A stretch of DNA of 64,000 nt, taken from positions 130,177,215 to 130,241,214 of the forward strand of contig NC_037669.1 in the NCBI RefSeq assembly GCF_003255815.1, in the 5' to 3' direction. Every line of letters begins with the position of its first letter. The stretch's first letter is position 1. A program made the position numbers and the translations under genes. Positions 11,311 through 21,544 of the stretch are shown piece by piece. The notes below the pieces were generated by a model, which saw only the letters and a list, made by a program, of their open reading frames with translations, made no database searches and was not told the origin of the DNA. The DNA is from Theropithecus gelada. Its lineage: Eukaryota > Chordata > Mammalia > Primates > Cercopithecidae.

Positions 11311-11553
11311 TAATTATTAGTAGTACTTTCACAAGTACTAATGTAATATATATTAGTGAGACAATAATAATATAATAATATATTAATTATTATTATTATA
11401 TAGAGACAAGGTCTTCACTATGTTGCCCAGGCTAGAAATTTGTGGCTCTTCATAGGCATGATCATAGTACACTACAGCCTTGAAATCCTGACCTCAAAGG
11501 ATCCTCCTCTCTTAGCCTCCAGAGTAGCCGGAACTACAGGCTCAGGCCACTTT
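11311..11553 (-). mobile_element. Old Alu left-monomer relic (FLAM-type) with TAA-rich tail
   Basis: 'agagacaaggtcttcactat', 'gttgcccaggct', 'catgatcatagtacactaca', 'tcctgacctcaaaggatcct' and 'cagagtagccggaactacag' match the antisense left Alu/7SL monomer. No right monomer is present. The TAA/ATT-rich stretch at 11311-11400 fits a decayed tail on the 3' side. Confidence 0.75.
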
Positions 11554-11555
11554 GC

Positions 11556-11880
11556 TTCAGTTTATTTTTTAAATTGACATGTAATTAGTGTATATATTTA
11601 TTGGGTATACAGTGATGTTTCCACACATACAATGTATACTGATTAGGTCATGGTTATTAACATATTCATAATCTCAGACATTAGCCCAAGCTCCACATAA
11701 CATTTAGAAATGCTTTGTGTTGGGAACATTCAATATTCTCCTTCTAACTATTTGAAAATGTATAATACATTATTGCTAACTATAATCATCTTCCAGTGCT
11801 ATAGAAGCCTAGAATTAACCCTGCCTAGGGCCCGCTCACAGCCTTCCTTCTGTTCACTTGGTTGAATTCTTTGTTCCAAC
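11556..11880 (-). mobile_element. L1 3' UTR fragment (antisense)
   Basis: 'aaattgacatgtaattagtg', 'tatatatttattgggtatac', 'tgctttgtgttgggaacatt' and 'ctagaattaacc' match the antisense 3' UTR of an intermediate-age L1 (L1M/L1P boundary type). Confidence 0.75.
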
Positions 11881-11944
11881 CCCTTTTGTATTTTAGTTTG
11901 ACATGGATTTCTTTTATTTCCAACTCAAAATATCCAATTGCCTT

Positions 11945-12072
11945 ATTAATTTATTTAACAAATATTTATTGAGCACTCACAGTGAACTAGGTAATATTCT
12001 ACTTGCTGAGGATACCGTAGCACACAAAATAGAATGACTGTTGCTAGGGAATTTACAGTAAAGCAAGATTTT
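11945..12072 (-). mobile_element. L2 LINE 3' end (antisense)
   Basis: 'atttaacaaatatttattga' then 'gcactcacagtgaactaggt' and 'gctgaggataccgtagcaca' is the antisense L2 3' terminus. Confidence 0.8.
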
Positions 12073-12189
12073 TTAAAAATCTAGTCACAAATCCACAGTT
12101 TATCCCATATAAAGTGATGCCAGCCTATTCGTCAGTAGTTGAGATTCAATAATAATAATTTAGTGTTGAATAACTGAATAAAGTGTCTC

Positions 12190-12670
12190 ATTTTGTAACC
12201 TCTGATACAAAAAAGTATCAGTCGTGAGCTGCTCCCTCCCAGCTCATTTCCTTTAGATAGAATTAGAGCTATGCATTGGTTAAGAGAGAACAGGGAGGCA
12301 GTATCACATTAAATATATATATGATATAAATTCATAAAATGTATAAATATATAAAAATGTATAACTTACTGAATTTATAAAATATATAAATATATTAAAA
12401 TTTGCATACTTATGATATTTATATACTTATAAATTTTTATATGTTTTCATGCATATAAATTTTATTTTATATCTGTATAAAACCTCTGAATAACAAATCA
12501 TTTTCTAGAACATTGGCAGTAAAACATTTATAAATATTTTAATAAGTAATACTCTGCAGTTATTATTACTAGCACTATGTTGCAGTCTCAAGGAGGGTAA
12601 AGGCAGATTCAAAAAGGGTATCAGTCATGGACTCCTCCATCCCAAATCATTTCCTTTAAATTATGAAGGA
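12190..12670 (+). repeat. Diverged duplication (about 402-bp spacing) around an AT-rich tract
   Basis: About 60 bp at 12207-12268 ('agtatcagtcgtgagctgct...catttcctttag') recurs at 12609-12668 ('ggtatcagtcatggactcct...catttcctttaa') at roughly 80% identity. Between them lies an (TATAAA)-like AT-rich low-complexity region (12305-12485). The origin is unknown. Confidence 0.6.
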
Positions 12671-12674
12671 TTGA

Positions 12675-13555
12675 AATATTCCTAGTTTAATCTAGGTGCT
12701 CGGGAGTGAAGGGGTTTATGAAAAATGATTTAAGTATTTTCACAAATATAACCTTTTCTTATGTCTTTAAATATGCATTTAATAATTACCTTGTGTGTAT
12801 GTAAATATAAAGAAAGTTCCTAGATACATGAAGATGCAAAAACTTAAAAGTCTGTAGTTGAAGAATATGTCAGTTCAATTAAAAATAAAATAATGTTTTG
12901 CTGCATTTAAAACTCATTTAAATATCATATTTCAAAATGTTAAAACTTTTACTTATTTTTTTCCTAGAAAAGTCCCAGTTTCCTTTTTTTAAGATATAAA
13001 GCTTTAGAGAATTTAAAAATAAAAATATTTCTAGGACATCAAAGTGTTTTATGCCAAATACATATTTAAATCATGAAAGTCTTAATGAATAAGAAAGATA
13101 TGAATTCAATCTTTGCTAAATTATACGTTACTTCAAAAATTATGATGATGATGCTAGATATACATTCCTAAAAATAAAATATCTAACGTTCAATATAATC
13201 CTAAGTTTATGGTTCATCTCTAGCATTAATGACAGGCCAGGATTTTTGCCTTCTTTTCACTCAGCCATAAAGGTTGGGTTTTTAAGTTCTTATTTTTGTG
13301 CCAAGGGATTCACATTTAGAGTATTTATTTTCACTGTGCTGGAGCATCTTGTCTTACACTGTCATTATACACCACTCATCACTATCAACATCAGATGCAA
13401 TGGTACCAGCTGCTCCTGCCTCAGACAAAAATTCTCTAGCTTTAGAGTAGAGATGCTGACCATCCTATAATTTCTGTACTACTTATTAGGCTGTCAATTT
13501 GATTAGTAATGAGAATTTCCAGCTGGACTTAAATAACAATACCTTTTAATTTTAT
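12675..13555. other. Unannotated AT-rich sequence
   Basis: I see no recognised element. Confidence 0.4.
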
Positions 13556-13559
13556 GAAT

Positions 13560-13925
13560 ATGAACTGGTATAGCAGCTCCACAATTTCCTCAGATGCCCT
13601 TCCTGCTCCTTGCCAGGTTTCTCTCCCATATCCCTTAGGTAAACCCTTATCCTTTTAGTCCAAGATGGCTGCCATAACTCTAAGTACCATCTTGTTATTC
13701 CAGGTCTCAAAGGGCCTGCCTCCTGCCTTTAAGGAGATTTTCCCAAAAGCCACACACAATATATTAATTTGTAACTCATAGGCTAAAACTTTGTCCCACG
13801 GCTGGGCATTGGTTGAAATGGATAAGCAGATGTGTAGACTTTTACATCATTGACAATATGCCCAGCTAAAACTACAAGTTATTATTAAAGAGAAAAAGGA
13901 GAATGAATAGTGGTAGACAGCTAGC
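13560..13925 (+). mobile_element. Ancient interspersed repeat, family not resolved
   Basis: 'agtccaagatggctgccata', 'gggcctgcctcctgccttta', 'agccacacacaatat' and 'atatgcccagctaaaac' match a middle-repetitive mammalian consensus I have seen often but cannot name with confidence (an old L1M 3' region or a MER element). Confidence 0.45.
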
Positions 13926-14095
13926 ACATGTGACAGATATTTGGATGAATCTTTACACTTATAAAAATAACACATTAATTATCACATGTGAAGAAGAAAG
14001 AATATATATTACCTTCATTTTATTGAGAGAATTTTAATTTGGTCAAAGAAAAAGCTGTGTAATGGGGACCGGACTGGAAACCAATATTATCTACA

Positions 14096-14445
14096 TGTTT
14101 TGGACTGAATATTTGTATCCTTCCCAAAATTCATATGTTGAAATCCTAACCCTCAATATGATAGTTTCAGGAAGCGGGGCCTTTGGGAGGTGATTATGTC
14201 ATGACGGTGAATCTATCATAAATGGGATTTGCACCCCTTAAGAGATATCTTAGAAAGTGCTATGTTCCACTGTGTGAGGACACACTGGAACTTGGCAGTC
14301 TGCAACCAAAAACAGGCCCTTACCAGAACCCAAATATTCTGGCACCCTGAGCTCAGACTTTCAGTTTCTAGAACTGTCAGAAATAAATTGGTGTTGGTAT
14401 ATGCCATTCAGTCTATGGTGCTTTGCCACACCGGTCCAAACTTGT
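14096..14445 (+). mobile_element. MLT1 LTR (ERVL-MaLR)
   Basis: Begins 'tggactgaatatttgtatcc', then 'aaattcatatgttgaaatcc', 'gggcctttgggaggtgatta', 'gtgaggacacactggaac' and 'cagaaataaattggtgttgg', ending near 'gccacaccggtccaaac'. This is the classic MLT1 layout, about 350 bp. No internal region adjoins, so it is a solo LTR. Confidence 0.9.
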
Positions 14446-14449
14446 GAAG

Positions 14450-15854
14450 ACTCCATGCATAGAGAAAGCTGTCCAAAGTCAAATAGAGAGAAAGAGAAAA
14501 AGGAGCAGAGAGAAAAGACGAGTACCCTCACTTTTCCTTAAGTTAATTTAGTGTATCTCTTTTCTTAGCCATCAAAAGTACACTGAGTAGAAAAGGGGAT
14601 CAGGGATACAAAAAATAGAGATGAATAAAGCTGATTTGTTTTGAACACTTACTTTGCATCAAGTATTATGATCAGTATGTTTATGCCTTATAGCTGATAT
14701 GTAACCATGTAAGTAGGAAGACAGCATCTATAGAGTCATTAATCAGCAAAGCAATAGACAAGTGCAGGGAATCCATTCCCAGTGGTAATGGAACTTTTTT
14801 TTCTTTTTTTTAATTCTGTGTTCCAAACCAGCACAATGAAGAGAGACCTATCTTGACCCATATCACTTCCCACCAAGTACTTTGTCCTATTGTCCTATGT
14901 AGATTGCTAATGTTTGGGCTGTGTGCCAGACATGGTAACTTGCCCACTAAAAACCACCGGTTTCTCTCTTGCTATCTTCTTTTAGAGAGCCTGGAAATAC
15001 AAACATTTAATTTAGCTTTTACAGTCAGGGTAGTCATGTGATAGTCCTGTACAATTCTTCAAGTAAGTGAATGTCTCTAGAAGGGGCTTTCCTTCTTGAA
15101 TAAAAAGTAAATCCTCAGAAAAAGAATGACTTTGGCTTTTCTACTTTCCACCTTGCAGAATATTAATGTGAAATTTGCAGGTGCATCATCCATTTAAAAC
15201 CATAAGGAAAAAAGTCAAAAAGAATGTCTAGGTGGAAAGATAGAAAATAGCTAGTTCTCTCATGGTATTTTGAACATTGTCACCAATCCTTGACTGTCCA
15301 TTTTAGAATTGCGACTATGCAAAAAAATAAATATTTAGTATTCAAAGTTATTCTTGGTCATGTTGCCTGTTGGTTGCAGCTAAATAGTTTCTTAAATTAA
15401 CAGGTAGGTGACTTCAAATGTTTGTTTATTTTATTTTTAGGGATATTTTTGCCATTATGTTAACCTTAGGCTCTACTAAAATCACTCTACTCTGTTTGTC
15501 TCAGAGACTGCTTTCCACCTCCTTCTAAGATTTCCTTCAAAGTTTCTTCTCCTCTCCCATGGTGGAGCCTACCACAGTGACCACTAGCAGAGTTTCCATG
15601 GGCTCACCTGTTGCTGCTCTGACTTTAGCAGTCTTTTCACTAAGAAAGGTATTGCTGGACCCTCGTCTATACATGTAGAAAGATACATATTTACCTCCCC
15701 ATGAATTTGTACCACTTATTGATCCATTCCTTTTCTACATGGACTAGGTGTCATGACAACCCAGACACGACTACCACAGTTTCTCTGATTCAATTCACAG
15801 GAGAGGCACACTTCTCTTCCTCACTATTCCAAGGCCATTGCCACTCCTAGGGAA

Positions 15855-15855
<1 letters not shown>
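14450..15855. other. Unannotated sequence
   Basis: A stretch near 14636-14710 ('gaacacttactttgcatcaa') faintly resembles antisense MIR/L2 ends. Otherwise nothing is recognised and there is no convincing exon. Confidence 0.35.

Positions 15856-15856
<1 letters not shown>

Positions 15857-15896
<40 letters not shown>
15857..15896 (+). repeat. (CA)n microsatellite
   Basis: About 19-20 uninterrupted CA units; likely polymorphic. Confidence 0.98.
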
Positions 15897-15899
<3 letters not shown>

Positions 15900-15954
15900 T
15901 ACCCCTTTCAGGAGCTTGATATTTAGAGATGCACTTCCATCTTTGTTAGTTTCT

Positions 15955-16100
15955 TTTTGTACATTTTACAATTCATCATTTAATCCCACAACAATCTTGT
16001 AGGATTATTATTATTGCAATTTCAAAAAAATAATAATAACTTGCCTAAATTCCAGTAGCTGGTAATGAAAGAAGATAAGATTAAATGCGACATGTGACCC
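15955..16100 (-). mobile_element. MIR SINE (antisense)
   Basis: 'catttaatcccacaacaatc', 'ttgtaggattattattattg', 'aacttgcctaaattccagta' and 'gctggtaatg' follow antisense MIR. Confidence 0.8.
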
Positions 16101-16104
16101 CAAA

Positions 16105-16760
16105 TCCGTTCTTTTTTTCACCTTACTTCATTTCCTTCATTGAGTAGCATACTTGTTCTGCTTCTAACTAAATCACAATTGTGAAGAGAAAAAGCAGGAA
16201 AAGTTAAATAACTTTTAAAGCAGCAAATAAGCACCAGATGAGTGTTACAGACAATAAATTACCTTAGGAACTCAGAAGAAGAATAAATGTCAAAAGGAAG
16301 ATTGTTTCAATACTTAACAATTACCAATAAGATAAGTCATAATTTACTTTCCTAAATAAGATTTCAACTGTTTGTCATGGCTCATGTTGTCTTTTGAGTA
16401 GTTCTCTAGCAAGTATTACAGGCAGAGAATGAACAGATTATTTAACTCTTTTGGGGCTACTTCAGATGATTTGCAGGATAGTGAATCCAAGCTGCAGCAA
16501 CTCCAAAAAAAGAACCAAAGTTGTTGGGCAGCATTAGGGACAGTCCTCCTCAATGATCTTTTCCTAGTTGCTGATTGAGTAACATTCACCTCAACATGAT
16601 CTATGTTGTATCTGAATAAAGAGCTGTGAGATTTGCTGTAGCATGTTTCACAGAAGGAGACACAGTTATTAAATAAATGTAGCTAGTTAGGAATTGGATG
16701 TTTGCAAGAGATAGTATCATCCAGTGTAAAGGATTGTGGACATGGGACTCAATTTCTTTG
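16105..16760. other. Unannotated sequence
   Basis: I see no recognised repeat, exon or RNA gene. Confidence 0.4.
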
Positions 16761-16764
16761 TTCC

Positions 16765-16848
16765 CTCGTTCAATAAACTTTAAGTGTGTTTGATATGTGG
16801 CACTATCCTAGCATTTTGGCATTCAGAAATAATTGAGATCTTGTGTTC
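16765..16848 (-). mobile_element. L2 LINE 3' end (antisense, short)
   Basis: 'cgttcaataaactttaagtg' with 'gtggcactatcctagcattt' and 'ggcattcagaaataattgag' is a degraded antisense L2 end. Confidence 0.6.
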
Positions 16849-16882
16849 TTAAAAAAAAAAGAGAGAGAGAGAGAAAGAAAGG
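16849..16882 (+). repeat. A-rich/(GA)n tract, left flank of the THE1 insertion
   Basis: An A run followed by GA repeats. The purine-rich tract resumes after the provirus at 19839, so the THE1 element interrupted a single GA-rich simple repeat. Confidence 0.85.
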
Positions 16883-17227
16883 TGATATGGCTTGCTGATG
16901 TCCCCATCCAAATCTCATCTTGAATTCCCACCTGTTGTGGGAGGGACCCTGTCAGAGGTAATTAAATCACGGAGGCAGGTCTTTCCCATTTTGTCCTCAT
17001 GATAGTGAATAAGTCTCATGAGATCTGATGGTTTTAAGAATGGGAGTTTCCCTGTACAAGCTCTCTTCTCTTGTCTGCTGCCATGTGAGACATGTCTTTC
17101 ACATTCCACCATGATGGTGAGGCCTCCCCAGCCATGTGGAACTGTAAGTTCAATAAACCTCCTTCTTTTGTAAATTGCCCAGCCTCAGGTATGCCTTTAT
17201 CAGCAGTGTGAAAATGGACTAATACAG
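16883..17227 (+). mobile_element. THE1 5' LTR
   Basis: About 345 bp with 'caaatctcatcttgaattcc', 'aggtaattaaatcacggagg', 'gtgaggcctccccagccatg', the polyadenylation signal 'caataaac' and an end of 'aaaatggactaatacag'. Confidence 0.92.
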
Positions 17228-17557
17228 TAAATTGGTACCAGTAGAGTGGGTGCTGCTGAAAAGACACCTGAAAATGTGGAAGCAACTTTGGAACTGGGTA
17301 ACAGGCAGGGGTTGGAACAGAAGGAGATAGGAAAATGTGGGAAAGTTTGGAACTTCCTAGAGACCTGTTGAATGGCTTTGCCCAAAATGTTGGTAGTGAT
17401 ATGGACATTAAAGTCCAGGCTGAGATACTCTCAGATGGAAATGAGGAACTTGGGAACTGGAGCAAAAGTGACTCTTGTTATGTTTCAGCAAAGAGACTGG
17501 CAGCATTTTACCCCTGCCCTAGAGATATGTGGTACTTTGAACTTAAGAGAGATGATT

Positions 17558-17861
17558 GGATGGGCATGGTGGCTCACGCCTGTAATCCCAGCACTTTGGG
17601 AGGCCAAGGCGGGCAGATCACAAGGTCAGGAGATCGAGACCATCCTGGCTAACACGGTGAAACCCCATCTCTACTAAAGACACAAAAAATTAGCTGGATG
17701 TGGTGATGGGCACCTGTAGTCCCAGCTACTCAGGAGGCTGAGGCAGGAGAATAGCGTGAACCTGGGAGGCGGAGCTTGCAGTGAGCCAAGATCACGCCAC
17801 TGCACTCCACCCTGGGTGACAGAGTGAGATTCCGTCTCAAAAAAAAAAAAAAAAAAAAAAA
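17558..17861 (+). mobile_element. AluY inside THE1
   Basis: Full-length: starts 'ggatgggcatggtggctcac', has 'ggtcaggagatcgagaccat' and 'ggcggagcttgcagtgagcc', and ends in an A23 run. Target-site duplication 'agatgatt' at 17550-17557 and 17862-17869. It postdates the THE1 insertion. Confidence 0.96.
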
Positions 17862-18934
17862 AGATGATTTAGGGTATCTGGCAGAAGAAATTTCTAAGCA
17901 GCAAAGCATTCAAGAGGTGACCTGGGTGCTGTTGAAGGCATTCAGTTTTAAAAGGGAAACAGAGAATAAAAGTTCAGAAAAATTGAAGTCTGACAATGCA
18001 ATAGAAAAGAAAATCCCATTTTCTGAGGAGAAATTCAAGCTGGCTGCAGAAATTTGCATAAGTAACGAGCAGCTGATTGTTAGTCACCAAGACAATGGGG
18101 AAAATGTCTCCAGGGTATGTCAGAGACTTTTGCATCAGCCCCTCCCATCACAGGCATGGAGACCTAGGAGGAAAAATTGGATTCATGAGCTGGGCTCAGG
18201 GTCCCTGTGCTGTGTGCAGTCTAGGGACTTGGTGCCCTGTGTCCCAGCTTCTCTAGCCATGACTAAAATGGGTCAAGGTACAACTTAGGCCATGTCATCA
18301 GAGGGTGTAAGCCCCAAGACTTGGCAGCTTCCATGTGGTGTTGAGCCTGTGGGTGCAATGAAGTTGAGAACTGAGGTTTAGAAACCACTGTCTAGGTTTC
18401 AGAGGATGTGTAGAAACACCTGGATATCTAGGAAGAAGTTTGCTGTGGAGGCAGTGCACTCATGGAGAACCTCTGCGAGAACAGTGAAGAAGGGAAATGT
18501 GGGGAGAGGGCCCACACACAGAGTCCTCACTAGGGCACTGCCTAGTGGAGCTGTGAGAAGAGGGCCACCATCCTCCAGAACTCAGAATGGTAGATCCACT
18601 GACAGCTTGCACTGTGTGCATGGAAGAGCTGCATACACTCAACACCAGCCCGTGAAAACAGCCAGGAAGGAGGCTATACCCTGCAAAGCCTGGGCAGAGC
18701 TGCCTAAGACCATGGGAACCCACCTTTTGCATCAGCATGACCTGGATGTGAGACATTCAGTCAAAGGAGACCACTTTGGAGCTTTAAGATTTGACTGCCT
18801 CACTGGATTTTGGACTTGCAGGGGGCTGTGCTCCCCTTTGTTTGGGCCAATTTCTCCCATTTTGAATGGCTGTATTTACCTAATACCTGTATCCCCATTG
18901 TATGTAGGAAGTAACTAACTTGCTTTTGATTTTT

Positions 18935-19215
18935 TTTTTTTTTTTTTTTTTGGAGATAGAGTCTTATTCTGTCATCCAGGCTGGCATGCAGTGGCATTAC
19001 CTTGGCTCACTGCAACCTCCACTTCCTGGGTTCAAGTGATTCTCCTGTCTCAGTGTCCTGAGTAGCTGGGATTACAGGCACATGACACCATGCCCAACTA
19101 TTTTTTGTATTTTTAGTAGAGATGGGGTTTTGCCATGTTGGCCAGGCTGGTCATGAATTCCTGACCTCCGGTGATCCACCTACCTCAGCCTCCCAAAGTG
19201 CTGGGATTACAGGTG
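18935..19215 (-). mobile_element. AluS inside THE1, slightly 5'-truncated
   Basis: T run, 'ggagatagagtcttattctg', 'caacctccacttcctgggtt' (S-type), ending at 'gctgggattacaggtg' so the last ~20 bases of the Alu 5' end are absent. Target-site duplication 'tgatttt' at 18928-18934 and 19216-19222. The empty-site sequence is confirmed by the uninterrupted THE1 copy near 40420-40432. Confidence 0.95.
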
Positions 19216-19385
19216 TGATTTTACAGGCTCATGGGTGGAAGGGACTTGACTTGCCTCAAATGAGCCTTTGGGCTGTAGACTTTTGAGCTTATGTTGAAAT
19301 GAGTTAAGACTTTGGGAGACTGCTAAGAGGCATGATTGGTTTTTAAAAGTGAAGACATGAGATTTTGGAGGGGCCAGGGGTGGAA

Positions 19386-19838
19386 TGATAAGATTTGGCT
19401 GTGTCCCCACCCAAATCTCATGTTGAATTCCCACGCCTTCTGGGAGGGACTTCATGGGAGGTAATTAAATCATGGCGGCAGGTCTTTGCCATGCTGTTCT
19501 CACGATAGTGAATAAGCCTCATAGATCTGATGGTTTTTAAAAATGGGAGTTTCCCTGCACAAGCTCTTCTCTTGTCTGCTGCCATGTGAGATATGCACCC
19601 ACAGGCTCAACACCACATGGAAGCTGCCAAGTCTTGGGGCTTACACCCTCTGATGACATGACCTAAGTTGTACCTTGACCCATTTTAATCACGGCTAAAA
19701 TCATCCTAAATAGCTTTTGCCATGATTGTGAGGCCTCCCCAGCCACGTGTAACTGTAAGTCCAATAAATGTCTTTCTTTTGTAAATTGCCCAATTTTGGG
19801 TATGTCTTTATCAGCGGTGTGAAAACAGACAAATACAA
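19386..19838 (+). mobile_element. THE1 3' LTR carrying an inverted insertion
   Basis: Same LTR as 16883-17227 but about 108 bp longer. The excess is a block at 19594-19713 placed between 'gtgagatatg' and 'cttttgccatgattgtg'. Most of the block is an inverted copy of the element's own internal region (see the separate entry). Confidence 0.92.
19594..19713 (-). repeat. Inverted copy of THE1 internal segment inside the 3' LTR
   Basis: 19594-19696 is the reverse complement of 18256-18358 with only 3 differences in 103 bases by my alignment. The last 17 bases (19697-19713, 'aaaatcatcctaaatag') are filler I cannot place. About 8 bases of normal LTR ('ccttccgc'-like) seem missing at the right junction. 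The 5' LTR lacks the block. Confidence 0.92.
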
Positions 19839-19925
19839 AAAGGGAGAGGAAACAAGAAAAAAAAAAAAAAGAATGGAGAGAGGGAAGGAGAGAGAAAAAG
19901 AGGGAGGGAAGAAGGAGGGAAAATA
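19839..19925 (+). repeat. GA-rich purine tract, right flank of THE1
   Basis: 'gggagaggaaacaagaaaaa' followed by 'gagagagggaaggagagaga' and similar. Almost purely purine on this strand. Confidence 0.9.
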
Positions 19926-19984
19926 TTTTATTTGAAAGAAATATGAATGGTTATGAATGGTTAATTATATTGTAGTTGGGGAGA

Positions 19985-20097
19985 ATTTACTTATTCAACA
20001 AACGATCATAAAAATCAGATCTGACGGTACTGTATTGAAAAAGTCAGAGATAAGATTTCTGTCCTAATGGAGCTTACAGTCTAGAAGAAGTGGGAAG
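19985..20097 (-). mobile_element. L2 LINE 3' fragment (antisense)
   Basis: 'cttattcaacaaacgatcat', then 'ctgtcctaatggagcttaca' and 'gtctagaagaag' match antisense L2 ('ccctgccctcatggagcttacattctagtgg'). Confidence 0.75.
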
Positions 20098-20134
20098 GAG
20101 CTGAGACGTCTTCACGGATAGTATGGTCCCTGTC

Positions 20135-20300
20135 CTGGTTGTCTCACATGATCTGTTATCTTAGGCAGGTCACATAATAATCTAGGCTTCAGTTTCTTAA
20201 TACATAAGATAAAGTAGCTTGTTCTGCCTTTCCTAACTTGCCACGTTGCAGAAAATAGTAAAAGTAATAGTATTTCTTAAATAATTCTCTCTTTTAGGCT
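20135..20300 (+). mobile_element. MIR SINE
   Basis: 'atcttaggcaggtcacataa', 'taggcttcagtttcttaata' and 'cataagataaagtagcttg' follow sense MIR. Confidence 0.75.
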
Positions 20301-20304
20301 GTAA

Positions 20305-21066
20305 ATCATTTTACACATGCAAATGGAATTCTTTTCACTTGGCTATCTTTTACCCAATGAAATTTAGTATTGAACAAGAAAATTATATGCTAGCAACAGT
20401 GAATTCAGCGCTGTAAATTCACCATCAACACTAAGAAAATCAAAGGGAACAAACATGAAAAGCAAGCTTTTCTAACATTTGGTTAATGGCAGTTTATCTT
20501 GAAAGCCTTTGCTATAACGTATCATAGCAAATAATACCCATCATGACATCCCTATAATAAACCATCTGCCCACTTGCCCATATATGACCACAGGAAAGTT
20601 TCCCCTTGACCCTTCCAAAAATATGCCCCGTTCATCTTGAAATTTGATAGCTGTGCCAAAGCACAAAGAAAGGATGATTAAATGGCACGTTTCTATGATT
20701 AGACACACAAACTTCCTGGAAGATATACCACCCACAAAACTGACGACCTATGATCTTCAGATAAAACCCAATCTCCTGCAGGAGAGACAATAGTATTTTT
20801 GAGATTTAAAAAAACATCTTTGTGCATATCACACAAGCTCTCATAAGATCCCCTAAACTTTACCAGTGAAGGCTCTTCTCTTTCCCCTGGACAACGTATG
20901 TTCTGGAAACATTTCTGAGATGACACATAGACATTACCATTGTGACATGTTTACCCAGTCCCGGTGTCCCTTTCCATAATCTGAGTTGAAGACAATCATC
21001 TCAGCTACTCCCATAAAACCTGGGAAAACCAAGTGTCTTAATTTAATTTAGGAAACCTAAATAATT
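20305..21066. other. Unannotated sequence
   Basis: No recognised repeat. Three short antisense open frames lack recognisable content. Confidence 0.4.
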
Positions 21067-21071
21067 AAACA

Positions 21072-21453
21072 TGAGGCCAAAGTACATAAGAAAGCAGCAG
21101 CCTTTTATTGCAAATACGCACACACTCTGGGGTGAGGTTCTCCGGTCCTCAGGTATGGGGCCAGGGAAGTCGCCCCGGCGCTCTCGGGTGAGGTTCTCTG
21201 GTCCACAAGTAAGAGGGGCCGGGGAAGTCACCCGGAAGGGGGAGGGCAGTGGGCGGGATAAGGGTGTGATAGGGGCATCTCAGTAGGCGTGGCTGGGTAA
21301 GTTTCGATCTCTTTGGATTGACATCACCTGGCACATGCTCGGTTGTCCTGCACTTTCCCGGGTGCGGGAAAGTTGGTGATGAAGAACCCGGAAGCAATCG
21401 GGACTGTGCCATCTTGTTCACCTTCCTCCATTTTGTCCCTTCTCCCTCACCCA
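21072..21453 (-). mobile_element. CpG-rich solo LTR, ERV1-like, family not recognised
   Basis: A 382-bp block, unusually GC- and CpG-rich for this window, begins TG and ends CA on the + strand and is flanked by the 4-bp duplication 'aaca' (21068-21071; 21454-21457). On the - strand it starts 'tgggtgagggagaagggaca' and reads toward 'aataaaaggctgctgctttc' (a polyadenylation-signal region near 21110-21090). A 4-bp duplication, TG...CA ends and about 380 bp fit a class I (gammaretrovirus-like) LTR. It holds an internal near-duplication with 56-bp spacing ('ggtgaggttct' at 21131 and 21187). No internal viral sequence adjoins. Confidence 0.75.
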
Positions 21454-21544
21454 AACACCCAGCAACTTAGTTAATATTTTTGAGTTAAAATCATTTCTAC
21501 TTGTTCAACGATTTTTCTCTAATTACTAAGGGTACAGGGAGCTC

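Larger units (their letters stand above)
17228..19385 (+). pseudogene. THE1 internal region, non-functional
   Basis: Collinear (in reverse) with the internal region of the THE1 at 39910-42207, apart from the Alu insertions. Open stretches remain, the longest at 18406-18918 (170 codons). The comparable segment in the other copy is also open for about 120 codons (40876-40511), with recognisably similar translations. I recognise no enzymatic domain in it. MaLR internal regions are thought to derive from ERVL-like gag; I could not confirm that here. Confidence 0.8.
16883..19838 (+). mobile_element. THE1 provirus (ERVL-MaLR), complete LTR-internal-LTR
   Basis: Two direct LTRs flank a THE1 internal region interrupted by two Alus. 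The 5' LTR begins 'tgatatggcttgctgatgtc' and the 3' LTR 'tgataagatttggctgtgtc'. The internal region begins 'taaattggtaccagtagagt', the segment after the 5' LTR typical of THE1. A candidate 5-bp target-site duplication 'aaagg' is at 16878-16882 and 19839-19843. MaLR elements have no functional pol; this copy is dead. A second complete THE1 (39910-42207) allows side-by-side comparison of internal regions. Confidence 0.93.

Noticed and set aside
17335..17677. Overlapping 100-codon open frames on the + strand
   Set aside because: They run from THE1 internal sequence into an inserted Alu; the fusion is an accident of insertion.
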